This document shows, piece by piece, positions 7,453 to 16,740 of a DNA stretch of 21,072 bases (the stretch's first letter is position 1; every line of letters begins with the position of its first letter). Below the pieces are notes generated by a model. The model saw nothing but the letters and a program-made list of their open reading frames with translations. It searched no databases and was not told where the DNA came from. The stretch comes from Paulinella micropora. Taxonomy: Eukaryota > Cercozoa > Imbricatea > Euglyphida. Location: positions 1,358,782-1,379,853 of the forward strand of contig BJOX01000002.1 in assembly GCA_009731375.1 (NCBI GenBank), given 5' to 3'. Both the position numbers and the translations under genes were made by a program.

Positions 7453-7481
7453 TTCTTGAATGAATGAAAGAACAAGAAATG
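7450..7481. promoter_or_regulatory. Inverted repeat overlapping a start codon
   Basis: Arms CATTTCTTG (7450-7458) and CAAGAAATG (7473-7481) are perfectly complementary over 9 bp with a 14-nt loop. The left arm includes the ATG of the coiled-coil gene, read on the minus strand. Confidence 0.4.
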
Positions 7482-7926
7482 CGAAAACAAAAAAACATTT
7501 TTCTGATTTTTCTGTGCGGTGCGTGAGCGGTTTCTTCTTCCTTTTATTCGTGGTTTGATATTTTATTTTACCTTTTGTGTGTAGACGAAAACTTTGATGT
7601 TGCCCAAAAAGCCGTCTGCGATAATCTAGAATTTATCGTGGTTTTTTTGGTGGGTGGTGTGGTTTCCTTTTTTTAATTTTTGGATGGCTCAATTTTTGGC
7701 GGATCGGTGTGATTAGTTGCTTTGTGAGGTGGTTGGTGGCTTATGTGATGATACTTTATGGTTTCTTATTTTATTACAATGGTTGATGTTAATTATGGTT
7801 TGTTTTTATGTTTTGAGTTCATTTTTCCGTTTTTCTTGTTGTGGATAACTTTGAAGACTAAGGCTTATTTGCTTATAATTGCTTTCTGTATTGTTTGTTT
7901 GCGAAATGAAGAGGAGAGCCGATTGA
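7482..7926. other. Probable junction region between viral block and host gene
   Basis: No gene is visible here. The plus strand is rich in T and G (TTTGGTGGGTGG-like runs), unlike the A/T-balanced viral block. A copy of GTAGACGAAAAC, also present in the hairpin at 6301-6312, recurs at 7581-7592. The right terminus of the integrated element may lie here or slightly to the left. I see no convincing terminal inverted repeat within the window. Confidence 0.3.
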
Positions 7927-8097
7927 ATGATTTTGATTTCTCCGGAGGAATGTATTGAAAAAGTGTGCCAAAGTGGCACCCTATACTACTGTCGCGAAAG
8001 GCTTGAGCCGTTTGGAGGAGATCTGCAAGCTTGGGGGACTGAACACTCTCTTGTGCAGCCTCAGTGTTGGAGCATCATACCGCGGCACGACGCATGT
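7927..8097 (+). CDS. Candidate first exon of the following multi-exon gene
   Basis: An ATG at 7927 opens 56 codons ending in a stop at 8098-8100. The protein-like sequence contains SGTLYYCRERLEPFGGDL and QPQCWSIIPRHDA. It sits directly before the acceptor at 8150, as a first exon would. However, the best-placed GT at 8096 would join out of phase with the next exon. A phase-compatible but weak donor exists at 8053 (GTGCAG). The exon is therefore plausible but unproven. Confidence 0.3.
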
Positions 8098-9025
8098 TAA
8101 AATACTCGTTTCAATTTGCAGCTAGTTCATTCTTTTTGTTTCCTTGCTAGGTCCACTATGGCAATCCTGGAGACACGTCCATCTTTCGCCCTGGTCGTAT
8201 GAATGAGCAAGGGGGCATATTGCGCCGAGCATGGGATTGGCTTCTGGAACAAGGAGTGCTGAAGGATGGCACCCCGGACGGTGATAGACTTTTACATTTG
8301 CCCAAAGTCCGCTTGAATGGTGAAGACTTTTGTGTCAATTCGTGGATCTATTTCATTCGTACTTGCATAAATGCAGACACAGTGAAAGAAATTCTCGAGG
8401 ACAAAGACACCCACGTTGGATTGGGTTATGTGCTTGCAATTTCTCATAGAGCGGTTACTTCCGCTGGTCATGAGTATGTTCACTTCATTTTTGCCTACCG
8501 CCGAGACAACGGCTGGGTCAGGGTCACACGCTGCACTAAGGAATGGGTCCACGGTGTCGTTCCTCAAAAACTTCAAGACATGTTAAACCTTGATGAGGAG
8601 GCTTTGCGTCCATTCATATTGGAGTGTGAATCAACTCGAGAACAGTTTGTGAATGTGTGTGCCAAGCTTTTGCAGAATTCGGAGAACCAACTGGGCCGAA
8701 AGAAAGATGGAGTTGACGCCAACCCCAAGCCGAGCGCCAGCGGCAACGAGAGCCTGATGGAGGAGATCGTCAAGGTGAAGGCAGAGCTTGTGACTGCAAA
8801 ATCAAAGCTGGAGGAGCAGGATCTGCAGAATCCGCGATGGAGATGAAGAGGCCAAGCGAGTCGTGCAAGACACGCTGGATGCTTTGGGAGACGAGAGAAA
8901 GGCGAAGCTGGACATGGAAGCTAAGTATGCAGCTATCCAACTCGCACTCCAAAATGAAAGAAAGTCACGAACGGGAGCGGGAGGGGAGATCGACTGCAGA
9001 AAGACAACTTGCAAATGCAACGAGG

Positions 9026-9175
9026 GTAATTATTATATTTGTTTTGCATTTATTGGTTTCATGATGGTTGTTTTGGCTTTTAGTCAAACAATCGAAATGA
9101 AGAAAAAATGCGCAACTGCGGCAGGTTTTGTTTGCTTGCATGCTAATGAATGAAATATGTAATATTACTATGCAG
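9026..9175 (+). other. Spliceosomal intron, 150 bp
   Basis: The donor is GTAATT at 9026 and the acceptor TATGCAG ends at 9175. TGCTAATGA at 9141-9149 is a good branch-point match 27-35 bases before the end. The intron is phase 0 and joins the coiled-coil frame on both sides without a break, which is strong support. Confidence 0.75.
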
Positions 9176-9400
9176 AAACTTCAGGCTGCCATGACGGAAC
9201 TTCAGGGTGCCATGAATACTACGGAGGGGCTGGAACGGAAGCTGCAAGCAGCAAGTGCAACACAAGCGGCGGCACTGGAGCGGGAAAAAGAAGCATCAAC
9301 AAATCTCAGCCAAATCACGGATACATTGGAGACGTCAAGGAGTCAGATCGAAGCGATGAAGGCAGAGCTGAAAGCGGTAAAGGCGCAGAGGGATATCCTG

Positions 9401-9481
9401 NNNNNNNNNNTTTTTTTTTTTTTTTTTTTGCTTTGGTTTATTTTCTGATTATTGTTTTCCTTTTTTGTGCTGTTTTTGCAG
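9401..9481 (+). other. Gap of 10 N plus the 3' part of a second intron
   Basis: A 10-base N run is followed by 19 T residues and a pyrimidine-rich tract ending in TTTTTGCAG at 9481, a typical acceptor. The donor end of this intron is hidden by the gap. The downstream exon is read in phase 1. Confidence 0.6.
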
Positions 9482-9702
9482 GATCGGGCCACAGGCGATT
9501 GGACTCTGGGTCTTCAGAGTCAGCCTCTGGTCCAACACATCATAACAAACATAAACACAAAAAACACAAACACAACAAAAGAGTGAGAGAGAGCTCATCA
9601 GAGAGTGAGAGTGAGTCAGATTATGCAAAGCATTCTACCCCCGCAAAAAAAACAAAAAAAGAAAACATAAGAACTAACTTTTGTAATAATATTACTTCAT
9701 GA

Positions 9703-10005
9703 ATCATAAGTAAAATGTAAATAAGTACTTTATTATTATTAATTTTAACTTAAGCCGTCATGAGTCAAAAAGTTTCAAGTGAAATAAAAAATTTTATTCA
9801 ATTATACTGTAATATTAAATTACATTAATAATGCTACTTAATCAATATTAATATTAATATTACTAGCAGGTATGTATTAATAATAAGATGTGTCAAATTA
9901 TTATTCAGTAATACACTTACTACCTTCATGACGTGATCTATAATATGGTCAACTTCACGGAAATATTCAAAAAAAAAAACAAAAAAAAAACAAAAAAAAA
10001 AAGCT
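9703..10005. other. AT-rich 3' flank with possible polyadenylation signal
   Basis: No gene is seen. AATAAA occurs at about 9783, some 80 bases after the stop of the coiled-coil gene. The right end of this stretch is A-rich with three long A runs interrupted by single C residues (9969-10002), which on the minus strand are the T-runs following a tRNA-like sequence. Confidence 0.4.
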
Positions 10006-10079
10006 GGCCCCGCCTGAGTTCGAACCCGCACTCTCTCCCAAGGCACCCCACTTGATAACCACTAACTGCCAGTTGGGCC
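10006..10079 (-). other. tRNA-like sequence (tRNA pseudogene or SINE head)
   Basis: Read on the minus strand this is exactly 74 nt. It begins GGCCC and ends GGGCC, pairing as the outer five bases of an acceptor stem. A box-like promoters are present: TGGCAGTTAGTGG near the 5' end matches box A, and GGTTCGAACTC matches box B. The T-arm stem has mismatches, the anticodon loop is eight bases (CAAG/CTTG stem), and the inner acceptor pairs fail, so it is unlikely to be a working tRNA. A run of 11 T residues follows after AGC, a polymerase III stop. A tRNA-derived SINE or tRNA pseudogene fits best. Confidence 0.5.
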
Positions 10080-10697
10080 GCCGAAGCAGACGCCCAACTA
10101 TACATGAATTTTATATGTATATAAACTTCACGTGGAGAACTTTTATTTGCAAAATTCGTATCAAGAACTTTTTTCTTCTAGTTTTTGACATATCACTGTT
10201 TGAAAATTTCAAAGAAAAAAACATCATAATTTTACTATTATTAATACACTGACTCATAAAGCAGCCTGGAAAGAATTTTGAATTTAAATTCTAAAATTCA
10301 AATTTAATTAAGTAAATTTGAAAACACAATAATATTATTAATTTATTATATTAATTCAACGTCATCATATTTAGTTGAAATTTTAACAAAACATAACGTA
10401 ATAAGAGGGAGTGTTACAAAAGCTGAAAAACGATGATAAAACATTTGTAACCGTTAGATTTCAAATATTTTTGAATTTTAAAAAAAATTATGTTTAAATA
10501 TTATTGAAATTCAGTCAAACATTTAATTTCTATGTGTTTTGATTTAAAAACAAAGAAAAACAAAAGCAGAACAAACCTCTACAATAAATAAGCAAAGCAG
10601 TCGCAAAACCGTAAAAAACCGTTGTAACGGTTGGATTTTTTTTTAACTTTAAAATATTTTTTTACATTTTATTAAAGTGAATCGAAATCTTTTGTTT
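10080..10697. other. AT-rich intergenic DNA with an imperfect repeat
   Basis: No gene is seen. A loosely conserved segment containing a TTGTAAC(C/G)GTT motif followed by A/T blocks occurs at about 10422-10545 and again at about 10598-10700. The block around 10276-10318 is a short AT palindrome built from AAATTC/GAATTT. Confidence 0.35.
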
Positions 10698-11327
10698 TTA
10701 TGATAGAACTATTATTTTGAAGTATGCCATACTTAGCTTGCACTTTAGCTGGCATTTTAACCTGTCCTCTAAGTCTGAGCCCTTGCCAGTTGACAGCCTA
10801 GGTTTGTCAGTGCTAGCATACCCACTAGAGTAGAGGTCAGAGGGGTGCCGGTCTTCATCTTCCTCCTCCTCCTCCTCCTTTCCCACTTCAGTCTCAGTGG
10901 TTGGTTCATCTTTCGGACTGCCAAAAACCGGTTTGTAGCGCTGGGCTGGGGTCTCCTTGCCTTCCTCTACCCCTAACGCCTCCTCAAGGTCTGGAGCTTC
11001 CGGTTTGGGGTTGGGCATATGCCACAGGCGAGTAGAACCCTTGGCTTTGTCCTCGAAGTATTCCTTTACTACTTCTTAGTCCAAGTCAGCCCAATCATTC
11101 CACTCTGCTATCTCTTCCCAGGCTAGTATAAAGGGGGGCACCTCTCTACCCTTAAGCTGTATCCCTAATACATTTTCGTGATGTACATATTGTTTGTGGG
11201 CGTCAGCACCCTGCAGCACTTCCTCAGGGGCCTTAGCATTACAGCTTTGCACTACCTGCCTATGCAATAGGATCCATGCCTCTTTGCCGGTGAACGTAAT
11301 CTTATTGTCTATCTTACTCGTAGTCAT
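10698..11327 (-). pseudogene. Gag-like or acidic protein with one in-frame stop
   Basis: The ATG at 11325-11327 opens a frame of 83 codons to a TAA at 11076-11078. The same frame then continues without interruption (EVVKEYFEDKAKG, next MPNPKPEAPD) to 10698, so one reading frame of 209 codons carries a single internal stop. The N-terminal part contains KITFTGKEAWILLHRQV, loosely like the start of copia Gag proteins. The middle is acidic (EEEEEEDED) with prolines. The final residues run into AT-rich DNA and are probably not original. No protease, integrase or reverse transcriptase follows on this strand. A truncated retroelement gag is my best guess; a decayed host gene is the alternative. Confidence 0.4.
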
Positions 11328-11902
11328 TTCTAACCACCGTCAGTCACGAACAGACACACGCTCCACACACACACACACACACACACTTGCACAGCTACGC
11401 TCTCTACTTGCAAAATAGAGATAGTGTCACGCTATGCTTACGCTGTTCTGATGGCACAGACACAGGCAAGCAACCACACACACACCCACACAGAGAGAAC
11501 ACAACAGAGGCCACGAGCAGACTCACACACACACTACACAGAATAGTGTTTTGCTTGTCCACACCACCCTTTACTCTCTCTCTCTCTCAACCACGTGTGT
11601 TACCACTGACTCTAATGCTCAAACTACACTGAGGCTACCTCAGCTACCACCTATGATAGCTTTCCACCTACTAGCAGCTCTATCTGCAAAGTCAGTTTTT
11701 CAACCTACCTAGGTTTGTAGTTGTTTTGGTACAACCATCTAAACACTCACCTTTCGCTCCTCCCCTCGTGTCCTACGCACGGTTCTTCAGAACTCACTCC
11801 CTCACCACACCTCTTTGTCACTCCTCACACAGTCACTACAGCAATACAAGGAGTAGATGCAATGATGCAGTACGATACGACAAGAACTTAGCATTGTCAT
11901 AG
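11328..11902. repeat. Low-complexity region with CA and CT microsatellites
   Basis: A perfect (AC)n run lies at about 11367-11386, with CACA-rich stretches around 11475-11540 and (CT)n at about 11574-11589. Nothing else was found here. Confidence 0.6.
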
Positions 11903-12063
11903 GTAAGCTGTTGTGTCCCGTGGGCCAGGGGTGCCCAATCCCCCAGTTACCACGGCAAGCAATCACAACAGACCTACTGCTTTGTACTTTGGCTTTGTAA
12001 CTTGTTGTGCTCCGTGGGCCAGGGGTGCTAAATCCCCCAGTTACCACGGCACTCAATCGCAAC
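11903..12063. repeat. Direct repeat, two 67-bp copies with a 94-bp period
   Basis: Copies at 11903-11969 and 11997-12063 share GTGGGCCAGGGGTGC and CCCCCAGTTACCACGGCA with only a handful of differences. A 27-bp unrelated spacer separates them. On the minus strand they lie upstream of the gag-like frame, so they could be enhancer-like repeats of a retroelement leader. Confidence 0.7.
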
Positions 12064-12598
12064 TGGCCACGTCACCGAGCTGACAAAAGCACCACACCCT
12101 TTAGGAGGCTCACCCTCCCTGCGCCCTGCACGCTTCGGTGTCTTGCTCTCTGTCATGCCCCCCACCTTGCCCTTGCACTGCACACCAGCAAAGCAGAGCG
12201 TGGGTAGTGTCTACAGTGATCAGCTGTAGCCACACAATTGAAAATGCGCACTTTCCTGTAATGGGGTCACTTAAGGTGGACCCCTCACCCCTTTAACGAA
12301 GGTTCTCCTCTGCGATCCGTTGCACAGGTCACGCTCCAAGGCTCGATAACCCGTTGGGAGAAAACCCTCGCGACTTCTGCAAACGGTGACCGGAACTCGG
12401 GGCGTTCCTCTCCTACCTGCCAACTGCTTCCCACGTAAAAGAATTTAACAATACTGAACAATTCCCGCCAGTCCAACTGACGATGTCACACAAAAGATGT
12501 ACCTCCAGAAAATGACCCACGAAACGGCCTGATATGGGCAATAATGGTAATGGTAAAAGCTAGTGCCACCAGTACCAGAAAAGGTACTCTAAATGACT
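12064..12598. other. Intergenic DNA without recognisable gene
   Basis: I found no convincing coding frame, RNA or repeat here. Open frames on both strands are short and lack protein-like composition. Confidence 0.4.
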
Positions 12599-12817
12599 GT
12601 ATTAATAACTAATAATACTACTAACCGTAATGAATAAGGCAAACGTACCAAATAGCAATACGGACGTAGTTGAGGAGGAAGGGTCTAATTAATTGTCAAA
12701 TTGTTAGAGCCATTACTTACGATCCGGCCAGAGTCAAGTTACGCGGCGCGTCCTGTTCGCGCCTTTCTTATTAAAGCTGTAATACTGCTTGAAGCGTAGC
12801 GTTGCTATAATAGGTCA
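12599..12817 (+). mobile_element. Degenerate LTR of a copia-like family (copy 1)
   Basis: This 219-bp stretch begins TG and ends CA. It shares with the two other LTRs a core GTTAGAGCCATTAC then ATCCGGCCAG (12704-12739), followed by a GCGCG patch and TTATTAAAGCTG, which includes a possible polyadenylation signal region. The 5' half is poorly conserved, so the left border is a guess based on length and the TG. Confidence 0.45.
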
Positions 12818-12830
12818 GGGGGGGGGGGGG
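12818..12830. repeat. G13 homopolymer
   Basis: Thirteen consecutive G directly follow the CA end of the degenerate LTR. A second G13 lies at 15474-15486. Confidence 0.9.
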
Positions 12831-14169
12831 TTTTAATGAGTATTCGTAAACCAATAAGGACTGTTGCCAGTCAGGCCTCATTTGCGTCGACGTGTTGGCT
12901 CCGAACAACTACTGTATCACAAGTAGTAACTTCAGTGCAATCAGTACGACGCTTAACCCCCAACTGAGTGGGAACCAAATCCGAAAACCGGAACCTTCAA
13001 AAGGGGCCCGAACGACATGTGGCTGAGCGCGATTGGCCGAACGCGACGCTGTGGGCAGCCTTCTGTATGAAAGGGTAGTTTCAGTCATGACAGTCGGGAG
13101 GCTAGGTTCTCCAGAGATTTTGATTTGTTGTGTCCGGTCAGTGTGTTCATGTTAGTGGAATGTTCGCAGATTCTTTGGATACTCGTTGGCATTGCGCAAC
13201 TTCCGGTGTCATGATGGACGTTGGGCTTGTCGGGTCATAATAGATACTCCTTGATCGCGTGCGCAATACGGAGGCGATAGTTGGTTTTGCGTAAGGGTTG
13301 CTGGAATCTCGTTGGTTTCGCTGTGGGGTCGTCGAATATGTGCAGGTTTCCGCCTGTTGTCTTTTGCTGTTGCTAGGCGTCACGTCGTCGGGGCATGCTT
13401 GGTGGTCATTCTGATCCTCCGGTGAGTGAGGGGGCTCTGGTTGGTGCGCCGTGACCAATCTCAGAAGCACACGTAAGTTCAAGCCCTTGGCTGGTTGGTA
13501 TTGGGTTGGCGGGGGGGCACTAGGCGCTGAGTTGCTCACTTGGGCTTTGGGTTGCACTGGACTCAAGTTGGGTGGATGTGGCAGGAGGGAGGGTTTGTTG
13601 GCTTGGAGCTCCAGGTTGGGTGTTCGAGGGGGAGGTCGGTTTCGGATATGCGTGCATCAGTTTCCAGACAGTTAAATGTGATCATGGCAGAGTTCTGTAA
13701 GGTCTCGATACATTGCAGTCGCCTGTGCTTTCGAAAAGTGTCTTGAATTGCGGAGTTTATATCCCGTGGCAGGAATGTACCCTCGTGCTCCTATGGCTAT
13801 CATTAGCAGGTGGGGCACACATAAGCCTGATGATCCCAGGCGGAGGTCTTGTATTCTTTGCTGGTAGTCGTGGTATCGGTGCTCGTATATGGCTCTCGAG
13901 GGTTGTATGCGGGGGCAGTGTTGGCTACCCACGAATGTAATGGCCATTCTATAGGTGGGTCGTCCCCCCGGTGGGAGGTGGGGTCTTTTGGGCGATAAGG
14001 GGGGTAAATTCGCTTGCTGTCTTGTTCCAAAGCCGCTGGATAGACGCTGATGATGCATTTACGTACTTAGATTGGTCTATTCTAACTAGCTAGCCATTCG
14101 TCCGTTCGGGTTGTGGCTTCGACTAGGTGGATATTTGGGGATGTAAAGTGTGATGTTAGGAGGAGATCT
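12831..14169. other. Gene-poor region, possibly decayed retroelement interior
   Basis: Minus-strand frames at 13147-13566 and 13672-14058 are Pro/Ser/Thr/Gln-rich and could be remnants of a gag on that strand, but they carry no diagnostic motif and are interrupted between frames. The plus strand is G/T-rich. No protease, integrase or zinc-knuckle motif was seen. Confidence 0.3.
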
Positions 14170-15243
14170 GGTTTCCAGGACAGGTCCTCTGCCCGCAGTT
14201 CGCTGGCGAGGGCCGCTGCTGGGTGTATGAACTGCGTCAACTTCTCATTTTGAACGAATTAGGGTATATGAACGAAGTACCCGCTAAAACCCCATTCACA
14301 TCTGAAAATCCTGCACCTCTCAAGAAGGACCACCGGCTATTGAAGTATGACCTAAGATGCCTAATAGGTATGCTCATCTTCTGAGCCGTGCATACGAGGC
14401 CCCTCCTTATTGGCCCGTTGAGTATGGCGGCTAAATCCCAAGTCCCCAATCCCGACACATCATATGCAATGGCGCATCGCATCTTCTAGTGGTTATTGAC
14501 ACCAAGGGCGTTGTTTTTCCGGAGGGGGGACAAGAATCTTAGGAAACTATTAGAACCTTGTTTCTCCGCCCCAAAAACCCCCAAAGACTGGAAGCCTAAC
14601 CATGGATCATGCGCCGCGGCCAATGCAATGAACGAATTCATAGAAAAGTCTGGAATTCCCGGGATGGAAGCTTTCAGCGTACCAATCATCGCTAATGTCG
14701 ATAATATAATCTCGAAAAATCCGTTGGTAGGGTTTGTGGACTCCGATTTTGCAGGAGATAAAGTTTCGCGAAAGTCTCGGTCCAGGTATGTTTATTTATT
14801 CAATGGGATCCCGGTGGCAATTGGTTCTCAAAACTGCAATCTGTAATAGCTCAATCCACGTTGGAATCCGAAACGGTATCAGCTAACGAGGAAGTAAGAG
14901 AACTTCTCGCGATATTGCAATCTCTAAGAGATATCGGAATCAATCTCAAGGGCCCCACCCCTCTCTTCGAAGATAACGATGGGACGGTATTGTTGTCCGA
15001 GAGGGGTTAGGGAAGGCCCGTACCAAGCATATTGAGGTAAGGTACCATCTACTTGGAAAACTCGTTAAGGATGGAATAGTCAAATTATTTAGAGTACCAA
15101 CTGAGGAAAATATTGCGGATATATTTACCAAAATACATTTCACGGTTGAGAAATTTATGTATCTGGCTAAGAAAATTTCCGTCTTGCTAGACAGGGAGGG
15201 TCGTGCTCGTATCGGGATGAAACCCGATCAGTTTGCGTATTGA
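14170..15243 (+). pseudogene. Ty1/copia reverse transcriptase C-terminus and RNase H, multiply frameshifted
   Basis: The reading passes through several frames. At 14190-14480 the sequence encodes LRQLLILNELGYMNEVPAKTP, then CLIGMLIF, HTRP and NPDTS, matching the end of copia reverse transcriptase. At 14731-14840 VGFVDSDFAGDKVSRKSRSR gives the first RNase H aspartate region. From 14843 the frame shifts to QSTLESETVSANEE and LFEDNDGTVLL, the Glu and Asp motifs. From 15013 it shifts again to KARTKHIEVRYHLLGKLV, then VPTEENIADIFTK, ending at the TGA at 15241-15243. These are hallmark copia motifs. Stops at 14383 and 15008 and at least three frameshifts show it is dead. Integrase and protease are not recognisable upstream. 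Confidence 0.85.
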
Positions 15244-16189
15244 ATCTACCCATAAGGTTCACTTTTCTGAACACGCTATAACCTCGGTATATATATAAGT
15301 TATTAATTTTCCGCATACGCATCTACCAGTTGTCTTAGGGAGAAAGTTGAGATATACAGAATTGTAGTTTGATAAATCGCCCTCCGACCAACAACTGCGA
15401 CCTCCAACTTAGCCTCTTAGATGTTTGTATGTATATAAATATAATAATACTAGTAATAATATAAAGCGATCACGGGGGGGGGGGGGCGAACACGCGGGAG
15501 AATGTCATTGATCGCCAATTGAGCAAATTGTGGAATTCATGAGGGAGCAAGCAAAAAGGCGACAAAACGCCAAAGTCCGGATTACGCCCTCATCCTCTCG
15601 CCCGCCGCGAGCAGACCGAAACACCTATAAGTGTGATGAATAGTGGGGCAAGTATCTAGAAATGAGGGTCCTCTAGTTGGCGCTGACACGTCCCTTATCC
15701 CCTAGCTCCTAGTCGGCAGCCAACCTGGACTGTACCAGACCAGCTAATAATTACAGATATGTGTATTTGTCCTGCACATCATATTACTTTTGTCACCCTT
15801 TGTTACCACTCTACGGGAAGCGCTGTGACAAATTTTATAATACATACTACCGAGTAGTATGATAATAATAATAGTTCATTGATAGGTCACATTTCATGGT
15901 AGATTAGCTAGTACAATCAGGTTCACTTCATATATTATCAGTATATTCGGATCATCTTGTATACCGCATATACCGATGCAATATATGTAACTTGTTTATG
16001 CTATGCCTGTATTACATATTTAATACCTTACTACCACTCATAACATAGGATAAGGCCCAGTGTGAGTAGGCCATAATCTTCTTCTCGTCGATTAGGCCTG
16101 ACTTGACTGGGGCCCGGGCGCTGCCCTGTGTGTAGTCTAACTGATGTACACTTGCCCCAGCAAGTTGGGTAGCCACCGTCGACATTATC
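15244..16189. other. Retroelement 3' sequence and AT-rich DNA without gene
   Basis: This follows the copia stop. It contains TATATATATAAG at 15288-15299 followed by a possible leader, a G13 tract at 15474-15486, and AT-rich DNA. I see no coding frame with protein-like composition. Confidence 0.35.
15474..15486. repeat. G13 homopolymer (second copy)
   Basis: Thirteen consecutive G, the same length as the tract at 12818-12830, on the other side of the copia remnant. Confidence 0.9.
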
Positions 16190-16532
16190 TTTTGGAGAGA
16201 GTGAGGGTAAGAGTGAGTCACGTATGTTTTGAGTCTGTGTTTTTATAATTTTCACAGAATAGCTAATAGGACCTGCAGTTAATTTAATAATTAACCTTGC
16301 TCCAGGGGGAGTATTAGACCTATTAATACAATATATTAATTAGGTTAGACAGTACGGGCCGGCATATGTAATGCGTGTCGTTAGAGCCCGCCATTACGAG
16401 TGTCCGGCCTAACTTACGTTCCCGCTCTTTGTCTTGGCGCGTTCTTCTAATAAAGTTTATACTGCCACCGCAGACGATAGCACTAGCTGTTCAACTTTAG
16501 TTTTGACTCCGGTGTATTAAGGTAGTCTAACA
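16190..16532 (+). mobile_element. Copia-like 3' end with LTR (copy 2)
   Basis: The LTR is 16312-16532 (221 bp). It ends TCTAACA and begins TATTAGA, a one-base decay of the expected TGTTAGA. Directly before it is a polypurine tract with GCTCCAGGGGGAG (16299-16311). The preceding 120 bp, with GAGTGAGGGTAAG and ACCTGCAGT, match the sequence before the third LTR, so both are 3' ends of one family. The LTR core GTCGTTAGAGC and a TCCGGCC patch are shared with copy 3. Confidence 0.75.
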
Positions 16533-16740
16533 GGAACAGTAGGTGCAGGTTCTTTGTTAGCGACTTGAGTTGTGACGCAACTTCCAAGTACTGAATAAAA
16601 AGGGGCGGAGTAAAACAGAGAATTAACAACGTTAGGCCGGATGAGTTTCCTTAAAAAGGGGCATTTCAAAGTATTCAGAACTAAAAATATTGTCGCTATG
16701 ATGGGACGGTAACATATATATGATTATATATATATATATC
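16533..16740. other. Intergenic DNA after the LTR
   Basis: No gene and no recognisable primer-binding site follow the LTR end. A short TATA dinucleotide run occurs at about 16714-16740. Confidence 0.4.

Larger units (their letters stand above)
8151..9702 (+). pseudogene. Multi-exon host-type gene: unknown N-terminal domain, coiled coil, His/Lys/Ser-rich tail; two frameshifts
   Basis: Exon A follows a pyrimidine-rich tract and acceptor TTGCTAG at 8144-8150 and runs to 9025. Its first part (motifs RRAWDWLLEQGVLKDG, VNSWIYFIRTCINAD, YVHFIFAYRRDNGWVRVTRC) looks like a folded domain of about 150 residues that I do not recognise. From about 8750 it becomes a coiled coil, but the coil passes through three frames, shifting near 8832 and near 8957. 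Exon B (9176 to the gap at 9401) continues the coil in phase with KLQAAMTELQGAM. Exon C (9482-9702) encodes a tail with HNKHKHKKHKHNK, then SSSESESESD and a Lys-rich end, resembling disordered nuclear proteins. Both shifts could be assembly errors, given the gap and homopolymers, or true decay. Confidence 0.6.

Noticed and set aside
8292-8576. Minus-strand frame opposite the host-type exon
   Set aside because: It is a shadow of the plus-strand exon, which has in-phase splice sites and coherent protein composition.
11802-12062. Minus-strand 86-codon frame
   Set aside because: It is a translation of the 94-bp-period direct repeat and carries no independent protein signal.
13147-14058. Minus-strand Pro/Ser-rich frames as a possible real gene
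   Set aside because: There is no domain or zinc knuckle, stops occur between frames, and composition is explained by the G/T-rich plus strand. It is kept only as a possible decayed gag.
15270-15410. TATATATATAAG plus leader as a separate LTR after the copia stop
   Set aside because: No matching terminal inverted repeats or second copy were found in the window, so the TATA-like run alone is not enough.
16012-16255. Minus-strand frames with a VHQLD stretch resembling copia reverse transcriptase
   Set aside because: Only a few residues match, no surrounding reverse transcriptase motif follows, and the element here runs on the plus strand.
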